Source: Methylobacterium sp. W2 (GTDB taxonomy: Bacteria; Pseudomonadota; Alphaproteobacteria; Rhizobiales; Beijerinckiaceae). Taken from it: a stretch of 37,312 nt of DNA. The notes under the pieces were generated by a model. The model was not told the DNA's origin. It saw only the letters and a program-made list of their open reading frames with translations, and made no database searches. The stretch covers positions 1-37,312 of the forward strand of contig NZ_VMOA01000052.1 of assembly GCF_020662345.1 (NCBI RefSeq). Direction: 5' to 3'. Numbering within the stretch: the stretch's first letter is position 1; the number at the start of each line of letters is the position of its first letter. This document shows positions 9,108-20,323 of this stretch, piece by piece. The position numbers were made by a program, and so were the translations under genes.

Positions 9108-9155
9108 AACGAGTTATCCTTGAACCTGAGAGGGTCGTTCCCCGCGGGTCTGTGC

Positions 9156-9180
9156 GGCTGAACCAGCATTCGGTTCAGCC
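9156..9180. promoter_or_regulatory. Perfect 9-bp inverted repeat, candidate operator or 5'-UTR hairpin
   Basis: GGCTGAACC (9156-9164) and GGTTCAGCC (9172-9180) are exact reverse complements around a 7-bp spacer. Neither side is followed by a T-run, so it is unlikely to be an intrinsic terminator. It lies upstream of the 71-aa gene on the minus strand. Confidence 0.5.
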
Positions 9181-9245
9181 AGCGCGGAACGTGTTTCCGT
9201 GAGAATGGAAGCATCTCTAGGGCAGCTTTGCGATCAATTTGGGCA

Positions 9246-9266
9246 TTGCCATGATGAGTATGGCAA
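9246..9266. promoter_or_regulatory. Perfect 7-bp inverted repeat, candidate operator
   Basis: TTGCCAT (9246-9252) and ATGGCAA (9260-9266) are exact reverse complements with a 7-bp spacer, the same spacer length as the neighbouring repeat at 9156-9180. It is 264 bp upstream of the protease gene. Confidence 0.4.
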
Positions 9267-9530
9267 ACCCGATCCGTTATCCCTCGCCTTAAGCATCATG
9301 GTTTGAACACAAAGCTTGCGGCGGCTGCCCTGGGACGCCCTCTTTTTATAATGAAGAGTAGACCGTGACAGTGCTGATTGGAGCTGTAGCTTGAACCTCG
9401 GGACGGGACCGTGTGCCGGCGCACCCGGATCGTGCCGTCCGTAAAACCAGTTGAACGGAGATGCGTCACCGACCAGTTAATGCGACAGGCTCAGTCCAGA
9501 ATTTTTCCAAAGCTGTGAAAGGGATGTGAC

Positions 9531-10664
9531 ATGTCGGATCGCTTCGGCCGCATCGCGATCACGGCGGCCCTGGTGCTCATGGCCCTCTATGTTGGGCAGC
9601 CCTATGTGGCGGCCCTCCTGTTCTCGGCCGAGACCCCTCGGGCGATCACGGCGCGGGGGGATCTGGCCCCGGCGGAAACCACCACCGCGACATTGTTCGA
9701 ACGAGCAAGCCCGTCGGTCGTCCATGTCTTCGCCCAGGCCGCGGCCCAGGGCCGCTCCCTGATGAGCCCCGATTCCGAAGAGGGCGAAGGCGGCAACGGC
9801 GCACAGACGGGCACGGGCTTCGTCTGGGATGGCGCCGGGCATGTGGTCACCAACAATCACGTGGTGGCGGGCGCGGCCCAGCGGGGCGGGTCGGTCTCGG
9901 TCCGCCTTTCCTCGGGGGAAGTCCGCCCGGCCACGATCGTCGGGACTGCGCCGAGCTACGATCTCGCCGTCCTTCGTCTCGGCGGTACCGGAGCGGTTCC
10001 GCCACCCCTGGCCATTGGTACCTCGGCGGATCTCAAGGTCGGACAATCGGCCTTTGCCATCGGCAACCCGTTCGGCCTCGACCACACCTTGACGACGGGG
10101 GTCATCAGCGCGCTTCGCCGCCGTCTCCCAACGGGGGAGGGGAGGGAGCTGTCCGGCGTCATCCAGACCGACGCCGCGATCAATCCCGGCAATTCCGGCG
10201 GGCCGCTCCTCGATTCCGCGGGACGCCTCGTCGGCGTCAACACGGCGATCTACTCTCCCTCCGGCGCGAGCGCCGGCATCGGCTTCGCGATCCCCGTGGA
10301 TGTGGTGAATCGGGTCGTCCCCGAACTCATCCGCAACGGGCGCACCCGCAATCCGGGCATCGGCATCATCGCCGGGCAGGAAGCGACCGCCGCGCGTCTG
10401 GGGATCGACGGCGTCGTGGTCCTGCGGGTCCTGCGCGGATCACCGGCCGCCGAAGCCGGATTGCGCGGTGTCGATGTCCAGACCGGCACGATCGGCGATG
10501 TCATCGTCGGAGCCGGTGGTCAGCCGGTGCACCGCCTCGCCGATCTTACCGCCGCGATGGAGGCGGCGGGCATCGGGAAGTCCGTCGATCTCGCCGTCGA
10601 GCGGGACGGCCGCATCCGCAAGGTGAAGGTCACCACGGCGGATGTCGCCGAGACGCGGCAATAA
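9531..10664 (+). CDS. Membrane-anchored HtrA/Deg-type serine protease with one PDZ domain
   Basis: This encodes a 377-aa periplasmic quality-control protease. An N-terminal hydrophobic segment (about residues 7-32, IAITAALVLMALYVGQPY) works as a signal anchor, as in DegS. The trypsin-like domain has the full triad: His110 in VVTNNHVV, Asp144 in SYDLAVL and Ser222 in NPGNSGGP. A single PDZ domain follows (about 275-372), with GVVVLRVLRGSPAAEAGLRG and DVIVGAGGQPVHRLADL. One PDZ plus a membrane anchor points to a DegS-like layout, but no anti-sigma substrate gene is adjacent. GGGAT precedes the ATG by 5 nt. A pair of small genes follows on the same strand 87 bp downstream. Confidence 0.9.
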   Translation: MSDRFGRIAITAALVLMALYVGQPYVAALLFSAETPRAITARGDLAPAETTTATLFERASPSVVHVFAQAAAQGRSLMSPDSEEGEGGNGAQTGTGFVWDGAGHVVTNNHVVAGAAQRGGSVSVRLSSGEVRPATIVGTAPSYDLAVLRLGGTGAVPPPLAIGTSADLKVGQSAFAIGNPFGLDHTLTTGVISALRRRLPTGEGRELSGVIQTDAAINPGNSGGPLLDSAGRLVGVNTAIYSPSGASAGIGFAIPVDVVNRVVPELIRNGRTRNPGIGIIAGQEATAARLGIDGVVVLRVLRGSPAAEAGLRGVDVQTGTIGDVIVGAGGQPVHRLADLTAAMEAAGIGKSVDLAVERDGRIRKVKVTTADVAETRQ

Positions 10665-10751
10665 GGCTTTCCCGGTCCGGGCTGTCACAACGGCCGTTTC
10701 CGGTGCAGTAGGGTGGGAACCACGCCGCACGACAACACGCAAGACACCGCA

Positions 10752-11009
10752 ATGACGACGAAGGCCCGCCTATTCCGATCCCTCGTCTGCGTCATGCTGG
10801 CGCTCGGCACGATGCCGGCTGGAGCGAGGGACGGAGCGCGGCTCCTGTGTCCTGACGATGCTCCCGAGGGGGCGCGCCTCCCGCCCCGCGACCTGTGTCC
10901 GGATCGCCACGCTGAGCGGGCCGGAGCGCGGGGCGGTTCCCACCGGATCGGCGATGTCCAGGTCAGGATCGGCGGACGGGTCACGCTCGACCACGACATG
11001 CGCCGATGA
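10752..11009 (+). CDS. Small secreted hypothetical protein
   Basis: This encodes an 85-aa protein with a signal peptide (KARLFRSLVCVMLALGTMPAGA). A short, Arg/Pro/Asp-rich mature part has two cysteines (LLCPDD and RDLCPD) that could form a disulfide. No family is recognised. The last four bases ATGA (11006-11009) are shared with the start of the next gene, which is a translational-coupling arrangement. The small protein is therefore likely made together with the membrane J-domain protein. An upstream in-frame start at 10713 would put the signal peptide too far inside the protein. Confidence 0.65.
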   Translation: MTTKARLFRSLVCVMLALGTMPAGARDGARLLCPDDAPEGARLPPRDLCPDRHAERAGARGGSHRIGDVQVRIGGRVTLDHDMRR

Positions 11010-11719
11010 CGATCCTCGCCGCGCTCGTGGCGCTGTTTGTCCTGTGGTGGTACGCCAAGACCGCCAAGCCCCATCTCGTCCGGCGCCTGGGTCGGCTGAT
11101 CACGCCGCGGTTGGCGAGGCGGATCGGCGGCTATGTCCTGCTCGCCCTGGCGGGAATTTCTGCGGTTCGCGGCCGGATCGAACTCGCGATCCTGTTCGGG
11201 GGCATCGCGTTCTGGTTTCTCGACGGTGTCGATGCCCTGGTCGTCCGGCTACGCGGCCTGTTCAGGCACGCATCCGTCGCGCGGCCCACGATCGTGCTGT
11301 TCGAGGTGATGCCCGACGGGCGGACTGCTGATGGGATCGTCCAGATCGGTCCCTATGCCGGGCGGCGCCTCTCACAGCTTCCGGAAGCGGCGCTGATGCA
11401 GATCCTCGCGGTCTGCCGCAAGGTCGACCGCATCGCCGCGCGCCGGCTACAGACGTATCTCGACGGCAGAACGGCCGCCGGGCGTGTAGACGCTGAGAGA
11501 GATTCCGACGCGCGGTCGCGCCGTCCGCCGGATCCAGGGTCGATGACGCAGGAGGAGGCCCACCAGATCCTGGGGCTTCAGAGCGGGGCGACCTTGCAGC
11601 AAATCCGCACGGCTCATCGCACGCTGATGAAACGGTGGCATCCCGACCAGGGCGGAACGGTCGAGGGGGCGTCGCGCATCAACGCGGCCCGAGACAGGCT
11701 TGTGAGCCGACATCGCTGA
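11006..11719 (+). CDS. Membrane protein with C-terminal DnaJ (J) domain
   Basis: This encodes a 237-aa protein. Hydrophobic segments at about residues 3-16 (LAALVALFVLWWYA) and 42-75 (GYVLLALAGIS, then IAFWFLDGVDALVV) anchor it. A soluble linker follows. A J domain occupies about residues 181-235 (EEAHQILGLQSGATLQQIRTAHRTLMKRWHPDQGG), with the essential HPD at 212-214. J domains stimulate the ATPase of Hsp70 (DnaK). The layout of N-terminal membrane segments and a C-terminal J domain is like mitochondrial Tim14/Pam18 and its alphaproteobacterial relatives. Its start overlaps the stop of the secreted 85-aa gene by 4 bp. Confidence 0.82.
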   Translation: MTILAALVALFVLWWYAKTAKPHLVRRLGRLITPRLARRIGGYVLLALAGISAVRGRIELAILFGGIAFWFLDGVDALVVRLRGLFRHASVARPTIVLFEVMPDGRTADGIVQIGPYAGRRLSQLPEAALMQILAVCRKVDRIAARRLQTYLDGRTAAGRVDAERDSDARSRRPPDPGSMTQEEAHQILGLQSGATLQQIRTAHRTLMKRWHPDQGGTVEGASRINAARDRLVSRHR

Positions 11720-11865
11720 TACTCCACGCGCGTTGCCAGAAAAATGCTCGATCGGCCCCGACCGGCGAACAGCCGACGGGGTTCGGCGAGGACGCGAATG
11801 GCGTCGTCACCGATGTCAGGAGGGCTTCTGTATCCCGAAGGACGAAGCCTTCACGATGGCGGGGG

Positions 11866-13356
11866 TCAGCTTCGCGTGGCGAAGCAGTTGAAGCCGTTGC
11901 GCTTCAGGGTCGAGCAGGCATCCTGCGCGGCTTCCTGCTCGCTGAAGCCCGAGAATCGGGCCCGGTAGAGGGTGGCACCGCCATGATCGACCCTCACGGT
12001 GTAGGGCGAGGCCTTGGAGAGCGCGCTTCCGGCCCTGCTGCGGGCCTCGGAAAGCATCGACTTGGCCTTGTCCTCATCGTCCATGGCGCCGAGCTGGATC
12101 ACCCAGGCGGTGGGCGTGACGCGGCTCGCCGGCGAGGCCTTGGCCGCGGGCTCGGGCCGGGCGCCATCGACCGATGCGAGACGTGCGTCGGACTTGCCGC
12201 TGGGCGAAGCCTTGGCTCCGGGGAACGCGGCGGGCGCGCTGCTCGGAGCATAGGCCTGAGCCGAGGCCGGGAGCGCGCCGCTCCGCCACTTGGCACCGGC
12301 ACTTCCGGGCGTCGTGGTTTGGCGTGGGCTGATGTCGAGGGGCTGGGTCGAGGCGGTGGTCTCCACCTCGATCTCCTCCTCGTCGGCCGAGGCGACCTGG
12401 GTCCGCGTCCGCGACGTGGCGTCCGCCACCACGGCAGGGCGTCCACGCTCGGCGACTTCCGTCACCGGAGGGGACTGGCGATTGCCGGCATAGGCGCGCG
12501 GCAGGTTCGCCCGGACGAGATCGGCCATGATCCGGTCGCGGCTGGCGCCTGACTTCCCGCCGAGCACGATCGCCACGATCTGGCGGTCGTCGGATTTGGC
12601 GGCGGTCATCAGATTGAAGCCCGAGTCGCGGGTGTAGCCGGTCTTGATGCCGTCGACGCCTTCGACATTGCCCAGCAGACGGTTGTGATTGCCGATGACC
12701 CGGCCGCGGAAGGCGAAAGAACGGGTCTGGAAATATTTGTAGTAGCGCGGGAAGCGGTCCTGGATCGCCCGGGCGAGGATCGTCAGGTCACGCGCCGTGG
12801 TGATCTGGTCCGCGTCGGGCAGGCCCGAGGCATTGGCGTAGTTGGTCCGGGTCATGCCCAGGGCCTGTGCCTTGCGGGTCATCATCTCGGCGAATTTCGG
12901 TTCAGAGCCGGCGATGTTCTCGCCGATGGCGCAGGCCACGTCGTTGGCGGATTTCGTCACGATCGCCTTGATCGCGTCCTCCACCTCGATCGTCGAGCCG
13001 GGCCGGAGGCCGAGCTTGGACGGCGGCCGGGCGGCGGCGAAGGCAGAGATGGTCAGGGGCGAGTCTAGGTTGAAACGACCACGCTCGAGTTGTTCGAACA
13101 GCATGTAGAGCGTCATCACCTTCGTGATCGACGCCGGGTGGCGAAGGGAATCCTCGTTGACCGCATGTAGGGTGCGGCCCGTCTTCACGTCGATCACCAT
13201 GGCGGCATAAGGCGGGTTGTAGCCCCCGCCGCCGCCACGGTGATGGTGGCCGCGCCGCGCATCCGCGGGGGAGGCGATGGCCGACAGTACGGCCGCCGCC
13301 GCAATGAGGGCCGGCAGCCCATGGGTCGTCCGGGAGCGACTCGGAACGCTACGCAT
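11866..13356 (-). CDS. D-alanyl-D-alanine carboxypeptidase (DacA-type) with C-terminal SPOR domain
   Basis: This encodes a 496-aa periplasmic low-molecular-weight penicillin-binding protein that trims peptidoglycan stem peptides. The signal peptide (GLPALIAAAAVLSAIASPADA) is followed by a His/Gly-rich stretch. The serine-peptidase motifs are S76ITK79, S136AN138 and K238TG240. A long low-complexity Ala/Pro/Ser linker (about 300-410) leads to a SPOR domain (about 415-494, AWVIQLGAMDDEDKAKSML). SPOR domains bind denuded glycan strands at the division site, so a septal role is likely. The ATG at 13356 is preferred because it places the signal peptide at the N-terminus; a longer frame reaches 13458. 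It is a single-gene unit convergent with the J-domain gene. Confidence 0.9.
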   Translation of the reverse strand: MRSVPSRSRTTHGLPALIAAAAVLSAIASPADARRGHHHRGGGGGYNPPYAAMVIDVKTGRTLHAVNEDSLRHPASITKVMTLYMLFEQLERGRFNLDSPLTISAFAAARPPSKLGLRPGSTIEVEDAIKAIVTKSANDVACAIGENIAGSEPKFAEMMTRKAQALGMTRTNYANASGLPDADQITTARDLTILARAIQDRFPRYYKYFQTRSFAFRGRVIGNHNRLLGNVEGVDGIKTGYTRDSGFNLMTAAKSDDRQIVAIVLGGKSGASRDRIMADLVRANLPRAYAGNRQSPPVTEVAERGRPAVVADATSRTRTQVASADEEEIEVETTASTQPLDISPRQTTTPGSAGAKWRSGALPASAQAYAPSSAPAAFPGAKASPSGKSDARLASVDGARPEPAAKASPASRVTPTAWVIQLGAMDDEDKAKSMLSEARSRAGSALSKASPYTVRVDHGGATLYRARFSGFSEQEAAQDACSTLKRNGFNCFATRS

Positions 13357-13656
13357 CGCGACGGGGTGTCCTCGACAACCGACCCAGGGATCGGCTTGCA
13401 CTGCATCATCACTGCAAGGCCGGCGAACGTGCCGCCGTGACCTCGCAACATCTGTCAATCAGGCTAGGTCGACGCGGTTACGGCCCGGTTAATGCCTCAG
13501 CATCAATTTGCCCATGTTCGCTGCGGTGCAATATAAATCTTGACGGTCTATGGTGCGTTGCACATAAAGAGGGGGTTGGTCGATTCCGCGGGTCGGGGAA
13601 TCGGCCTTGTCGACATCCGGCCCCAGAGGAATGCCCGAAAGGGTATCTCGCATCCC

Positions 13657-14001
13657 ATGACTTTCCAGCCCTTCGACAAGATCCCCGCCTTCGACAAGTC
13701 CGGCATCGATTCGGTAATGAAGAGCGTGTCGCTCGTCGCCCGGACGAACCAGACCGTCGGAACCGAGATGGCGGATTTCACCAAGCAGTCCTTCGAGCAT
13801 GGCACCGCCACGCTCAAGAAGCTGACGGAGGCCAAGACTCCTCAGAGCGCGCTGGAGATCCAGGCCGATTTCATGAAGGCGTCCTATGAGCGCCTTGTCG
13901 CCCAGGCGAAGCTCGTCGGCGGCCTCTATGGCGAACTCGCCAAGGAGATCGGCAAGCCCCTCGAAGGTCTGGCCAAGATCAAGCTTCCCGTCGCGAACTG
14001 A
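13657..14001 (+). CDS. Phasin family protein
   Basis: This encodes a 114-aa helical protein, MTFQPFDKIPAFDKSGIDSV and onward, with SVSLVARTNQTVGTEMADFTKQSFEHGTATLKKL, KTPQSALEIQADFMKASYERL and YGELAKEIGKPLEGLAKI. This is the Phasin_2 pattern. Phasins coat polyhydroxyalkanoate granules and affect their size and number; short ones also act as chaperone-like helpers. The ATG at 13657 matches the family N-terminus, and the frame is open 39 codons further up without similarity. No other PHA gene is adjacent. A strong intrinsic terminator follows, so it is monocistronic. Confidence 0.88.
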   Translation: MTFQPFDKIPAFDKSGIDSVMKSVSLVARTNQTVGTEMADFTKQSFEHGTATLKKLTEAKTPQSALEIQADFMKASYERLVAQAKLVGGLYGELAKEIGKPLEGLAKIKLPVAN

Positions 14002-14049
14002 GCGCCGGTCCGGCATCAGCGCCGACTCTATCGAGGAAATAGCGGATCG

Positions 14050-14084
14050 AGGGGTGATCGAGCGCGGCTCGATCACCCCTTTTT
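14050..14084 (+). terminator. Intrinsic terminator after the phasin gene
   Basis: A perfect 14-bp stem AGGGGTGATCGAGC / GCTCGATCACCCCT (14050-14063 and 14067-14080) with a GCG loop is followed by TTTT. It lies 49 bases past the phasin stop. From here to the clpS start (14316) there is no recognisable gene. Confidence 0.93.
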
Positions 14085-14315
14085 CGTGTGAGATGGCACC
14101 CGCCAGCACCGTGGCATGGCCATATGCCGCCTTCGACGGGCGGCTCTGGTGCCGTGTACCGGACAAGTGCGCGCAGGCGACTGGCGAAGTCGGGAAACGG
14201 CCTATAGATTGACGGAGGAGCAGGCGCACGGCGCCAGCGTGCAGTCGGGAAGCCGGCCGGTCCTCTCAATCCGCGTCCGGAATCCGCTGCCACAAATGGG
14301 GTCGATGCTATTCCG

Positions 14316-14762
14316 ATGTCCGACGACCTGATGCGTTGTCTGGTCTCCCCCAATACGGATCACGGCAACTTCGCCGCGACCGCTGGGCGTGATGGCGCGA
14401 TCCCTGCCGGTCCTTCGGCGCCGCGCTCAGCCGATCCCATAGGACCGGGTGGCAACGATGACGGCCGATCGGGGACGGCGATCATCACGCGGACCAAGCT
14501 TAAGACCAAACGGCCGAGCCTCTACCGCGTGCTCCTTCTCAACGACGACTACACGCCGATGGAGTTCGTCGTGCACGTGGTCGAGAAATTTTTCAATAAA
14601 TCACAGGCCGATGCCTACCAGATCATGATGCACGTGCATCAGAACGGCGTCGGCGAGTGTGGGATCTTTACCTACGAGGTGGCGGAGACCAAGGTGACGC
14701 AGGTCATGGACTTCGCGCGCAAACACCAACATCCTCTCCAGTGCGTCATGGAAAAAAAATAG
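14316..14762 (+). CDS. clpS: ATP-dependent Clp protease adaptor ClpS
   Basis: ClpS delivers N-degron substrates to ClpAP. The protein is 148 aa. The conserved core begins at about residue 67 with LYRVLLLNDDYTPMEFVVHV, then FFNKSQADAYQIMMHVHQNG, GIFTYEVAETKV and QHPLQCVMEK. NDDYTPM and the HVHQNG helix region form the N-degron pocket. The N-terminal extension of about 65 residues is long and low-complexity (Gly/Ala/Asp-rich), so the start may lie further in, but no better ribosome site was found. It is followed 23 bp later by clpA, the standard pairing. Confidence 0.93.
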   Translation: MSDDLMRCLVSPNTDHGNFAATAGRDGAIPAGPSAPRSADPIGPGGNDDGRSGTAIITRTKLKTKRPSLYRVLLLNDDYTPMEFVVHVVEKFFNKSQADAYQIMMHVHQNGVGECGIFTYEVAETKVTQVMDFARKHQHPLQCVMEKK

Positions 14763-14785
14763 GCACCCCACACGAGGACCCGCTT

Positions 14786-17263
<2,478 letters not shown>

Positions 17264-17281
17264 CCGTACCAAAACTTTGCC

Positions 17282-17323
17282 GAACGGGGCGCGTCTTCCT
17301 TGCGAGGGAGCCGCGCCCCGTTC
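17282..17323 (+). terminator. Hairpin after clpA, possible terminator
   Basis: GAACGGGGCGCG (17282-17293) and CGCGCCCCGTTC (17312-17323) are exact complements. The enclosed CTTCCT/AGGGAG can extend the stem. No T-run follows, so it may be a 3'-end stabiliser or a Rho-assisted terminator rather than a classical one. Confidence 0.5.
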
Positions 17324-17543
17324 GCGTTCGGCCTGAAAAAGCGTGGTCCTGCGGTCGACATGCGCCGGCTCGGTCGTTAGCTAGCGCGTTCGAATGAGTG
17401 CATCAGCGCCCGTTCGGTCGTGACACCTGCGAGGGGGCTCGCCGAGCAACGTCACAGGCTTCGATGTCCAGCCACGGCTCAGCCGGTGCGGGAGAGATTG
17501 GAGCGGGATCGTTGAAGCCACTCGCGATAACAGGGGACTATCC

Positions 17544-17819
17544 ATGAGCGATCTGCAAGAGGGCCCCCTGACGCCGCTTTCCAGCCAAGGCACACATGTA
17601 GCGGCCCGCCCGCAGAAACTGACCCGGCGCGAAGAGCGTCGACGTCGTCGTGTACGCCGACGCCGGGGCGAGGAAATCCTGGGGTGGATCCTCGTTCCGA
17701 TCATCTGCTTCGGGATTTATTGGGGGATCAGTGCCGGTTTCGATGTGCTCGGCACGACTCCGGGCACGGTCTGGGACCAGCTGATGCAGGTCAAGCAGAT
17801 GCTCGAGAAGAAAGCCTGA
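17544..17819 (+). CDS. Small single-span membrane protein, hypothetical
   Basis: This encodes a 91-aa protein. A polar N-terminus precedes a strongly basic stretch (about residues 26-42, LTRREERRRRRVRRRRGEE). One transmembrane helix follows (about 46-66, ILGWILVPIICFGIYWGISA), and the tail contains TVWDQLMQVKQMLEKKA. By the positive-inside rule the N-terminus should be cytoplasmic. No family is recognised. A G-rich AGGGGAC about 5 nt upstream supports the ATG. It ends 3 bp before the end of the convergent egtD. Confidence 0.7.
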   Translation: MSDLQEGPLTPLSSQGTHVAARPQKLTRREERRRRRVRRRRGEEILGWILVPIICFGIYWGISAGFDVLGTTPGTVWDQLMQVKQMLEKKA

Positions 17820-17822
17820 TCC

Positions 17823-18794
17823 TTATCGGGTCAGGGCGTGGACCGAGAACAGCTTCTCGGCATCGGTCCAGCTCTTCGCCACGTTCCATCCTGCCTGGGC
17901 GGCAAGGTCGCGAAAGCCGTCGATCGTGTACTTGTAGCTGTTCTCGGTGTGGATCGTCTCTCCCTCCGCGAAACGGAAGCGGCGGCCCGCAAGCGATACG
18001 TCCTGGGCGCGCAAGCTCACGAGGTGCATCTCGATCCGCGACGCCTCCGGGGCGAAGTAGGCGCGGTGGGCGAAGGATGATCGGTCGAAATCCGCATCGA
18101 GTTCACGGTTGATCCGATCGAGCAGGTTGAGGTTGAACCTCGCCGTAACGCCGGCCGCATCGTCATAGGCCGCATCCAGCACGGCCTTGTCCTTCGCCAG
18201 ATCGACGCCGACAATCAGGGATGCCCCGCGCCCGAGGACCCGCCCGAAATGGGCGAGGAGATGGGCGGCCTGGGGCGGCTCGAAATTGCCGATGGTCGAG
18301 CCTGGAAAGAACCCCGCCACGGCGCCATCGGAGAGCCCGTCGGGCAGGGTGAAGGGCCGGGTGAAATCCGCCGCGACCGGCTGGATCGACAGATGGGGGA
18401 AGTCCTGCGACAGGGTTTCGGCCTCGCTCCGCAGGAAGCTCTCCGAAACGTCGACCGGGACGTAGGCGGCCAGATCCGTGAGATGGGCGAGAAGCCGCCG
18501 GACCTTCACCGTCGAGCCACTGCCGAATTCCACCAGGTTCGCGCGCGAGGGAAGAAGCGCGGCGATGTCCGGCCCCGACGCATCGAGGATGCCGATCTCC
18601 GTCCGGGTCGGATAATATTCCGGCTGTCGGGTGATCGCCTCGAACAGGTCCGAGCCGATCTCGTCGTAGAAATACTTCGCCGGAATGAACTTCTGCGCCG
18701 CCGAGAGCCCCACGAGGATGTCGTCGAGAAACTGCTGCTCCGGAGCGACGGAGGAGACGGGGGTGGCGTCCGTGAAGACGGGATTGATGGTCAC
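17823..18794 (-). CDS. egtD: L-histidine N-alpha-methyltransferase, ergothioneine biosynthesis
   Basis: This encodes a 323-aa SAM-dependent enzyme that trimethylates histidine to hercynine, the first step of ergothioneine synthesis. Family features are the N-terminal FLDDILVGLSAAQKFIPAKYFYDEIGSDLFEAI, then YYPTRTEIGIL, the SAM-loop LVEFGSGSTVKVRRLL, FFPGSTIGNF, and a C-terminal ENSYKYTIDGF that contributes to histidine binding. The start is the GTG at 18794 with GGAGA 7 nt upstream. The frame stays open upstream into egtB but is not coding there. It lies 59 bp downstream of egtB in the same direction, so the two form an operon. Confidence 0.94.
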   Translation of the reverse strand: MTINPVFTDATPVSSVAPEQQFLDDILVGLSAAQKFIPAKYFYDEIGSDLFEAITRQPEYYPTRTEIGILDASGPDIAALLPSRANLVEFGSGSTVKVRRLLAHLTDLAAYVPVDVSESFLRSEAETLSQDFPHLSIQPVAADFTRPFTLPDGLSDGAVAGFFPGSTIGNFEPPQAAHLLAHFGRVLGRGASLIVGVDLAKDKAVLDAAYDDAAGVTARFNLNLLDRINRELDADFDRSSFAHRAYFAPEASRIEMHLVSLRAQDVSLAGRRFRFAEGETIHTENSYKYTIDGFRDLAAQAGWNVAKSWTDAEKLFSVHALTR

Positions 18795-18853
18795 GGGCAG
18801 ATCTCCAAGGGACGCCAAAGGACGCAAGGTTTTGCAGGAGGGGGAAACGGAGA

Positions 18854-20128
18854 TCAGTCGCGATAGTTCGACAGCCGGAGGCCCGTGAATTGCCAGCGCT
18901 GATGCGGATAGAAGAAGTTGCGGTAGCCGATCCGGGCATGTCCTTCGGAGGTCGCCACGGAGGACCCGCGCAGGACGAACTGGTTCGACATGAACTTGCC
19001 GTTGTATTCGCCGAGGGCGCCGGGAACAGGCCTGTAGCCCGGGTAGGACAGGTAGGCCGAGCGGGTCCATTGCCAGACGAGGCCGAAGGCATCGTCGAGA
19101 AGACCCTCCGTGGCGGCGGCTTCCCATTCGAACTCGGTGGGCAGATCGCGCCCCGCCCAACGGGCATAGGCATCCGCCTCAAAGTAACTCACGTGGGTGA
19201 CGGGCAGGTCCGGGTCGATGCTGGTCTGTCCGGCGAAGGTCATGCTCGACCACTGCCCGGCTTCGTTCCGCTGCCAGTAGCCCGGTGCCTCCCAGCCTTC
19301 CGCCTGCACCGCGAGCCAGCCATCCGAGAGCCAGAGTTCGGGCCGTGCGTAGCCGCCATCCTCGATGAAGCCGAGCCATTGTGCGTTGGTGACGAGGCCC
19401 CTGTCGATCCGACAGGGCAGGATCAGCGTCTCGTGGCGCGGGGATTCGTTGTCGAACGAAAAGCCGTCGCCCTCGTGCCCGATCTTCATGACCCGGCCCT
19501 GCAGATCCACGGCCCCGCCCCGCGATACAGGCCGAGGAAAACGCCATCCGGCATCGTAGACGGGGCTCAGGGGGTTCTGCGCAAAGGCATGGAGGATATC
19601 GGTCAGCAGCAATTCCTGATGCTGCTGCTCATGATAGAGGCCGATCTCCAAAATCGGCAGCACCGTATCGAGGGTCGCCTCGGCGGCATCCGACAGGAGA
19701 CGCTCGACCGCCCGGTCCACATGGGCGCGGTAACCGGCAACCTCATCCGCGGTCGGCCGTGTGATGAGACCGCGCATGATTCTCGGCTGCCGGGGACCGG
19801 CGGCGACATAATAGGAGTTGAAGAGGTAGTGCAGCCGCTCATCGTAGATCCGGTAGCCGGGCACGTGATCGCGCAGGAGGAATTGCTCGAAGAACCACGT
19901 GGTATGCGCCCGGTGCCATTTCGTCGGACTGGCATCGGCCATGGATTGGATCTGCTGGTCCTCGGGCGATAGCGGCGCGGCGCGGCGCTCGGTCTCGTCG
20001 CGCACGGCGCGGAACGCCTTGATCCAGGCCGCGCGATCCACCGGCCTTGCGGAGACGTTCGGCGGCGGGAAGGCCACGCTGTCCGCCTGGTGGTGCGAGG
20101 TCTCGCGCATTGCCGCCGTCGCTGCCAT
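18854..20128 (-). CDS. egtB: Ergothioneine biosynthesis sulfoxide synthase EgtB
   Basis: This encodes a 424-aa non-heme iron enzyme that joins hercynine to a thiol donor. An N-terminal DinB-like domain supplies iron ligands from WHRAHTTWFFEQ (about 71-82) and the H-x3-H-x-E motif HEQQHQE (166-172). The C-terminal formylglycine-generating-like domain has VTHVSYFEADAYARWAG, LPTEFEWEAAA and RNFFYPHQRWQFTGLRL. The ATG at 20128 has GGAGTG about 7 nt upstream; a longer frame to 20218 exists. It heads the egtB-egtD operon. No egtA or egtC is beside it, so whether the donor is cysteine or gamma-glutamylcysteine cannot be told from context. Confidence 0.93.
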   Translation of the reverse strand: MAATAAMRETSHHQADSVAFPPPNVSARPVDRAAWIKAFRAVRDETERRAAPLSPEDQQIQSMADASPTKWHRAHTTWFFEQFLLRDHVPGYRIYDERLHYLFNSYYVAAGPRQPRIMRGLITRPTADEVAGYRAHVDRAVERLLSDAAEATLDTVLPILEIGLYHEQQHQELLLTDILHAFAQNPLSPVYDAGWRFPRPVSRGGAVDLQGRVMKIGHEGDGFSFDNESPRHETLILPCRIDRGLVTNAQWLGFIEDGGYARPELWLSDGWLAVQAEGWEAPGYWQRNEAGQWSSMTFAGQTSIDPDLPVTHVSYFEADAYARWAGRDLPTEFEWEAAATEGLLDDAFGLVWQWTRSAYLSYPGYRPVPGALGEYNGKFMSNQFVLRGSSVATSEGHARIGYRNFFYPHQRWQFTGLRLSNYRD

Positions 20129-20323
20129 ATCGATCACTCCACTCGCATTCACGATGCGGAAATATGGCTCCGCCGCCATTCGGCAACGGCCGCGCGCCTG
20201 CTCCCATCTCCGCGGCACATATGCGCCGATAATGCCGGGCCTTTTTCATGCCTCAGTGACACGGCCTTAACCCTGCTGGCCCGACACTCCTCCATCCACG
20301 CACTGTGTCCAGGCAAGGCTCGT

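Larger units (their letters stand above)
9108..9530. other. 423-bp intergenic region with two short palindromes
   Basis: No gene is recognised. Besides the two inverted repeats listed separately, it contains a TATAAT at 9347-9352 without a good -35 partner. There is also a GC-rich imperfect dyad at about 9401-9440 (GGACGG pairing with CCGTCC). The 5' ends of the divergent 71-aa gene and the HtrA-type protease gene must be served from here. Confidence 0.6.

Noticed and set aside
18795..19160. Upstream extension of the egtD frame into egtB
   Set aside because: It is open only because of base composition. EgtD homology starts right after the GTG at 18794, which has its own GGAGA.
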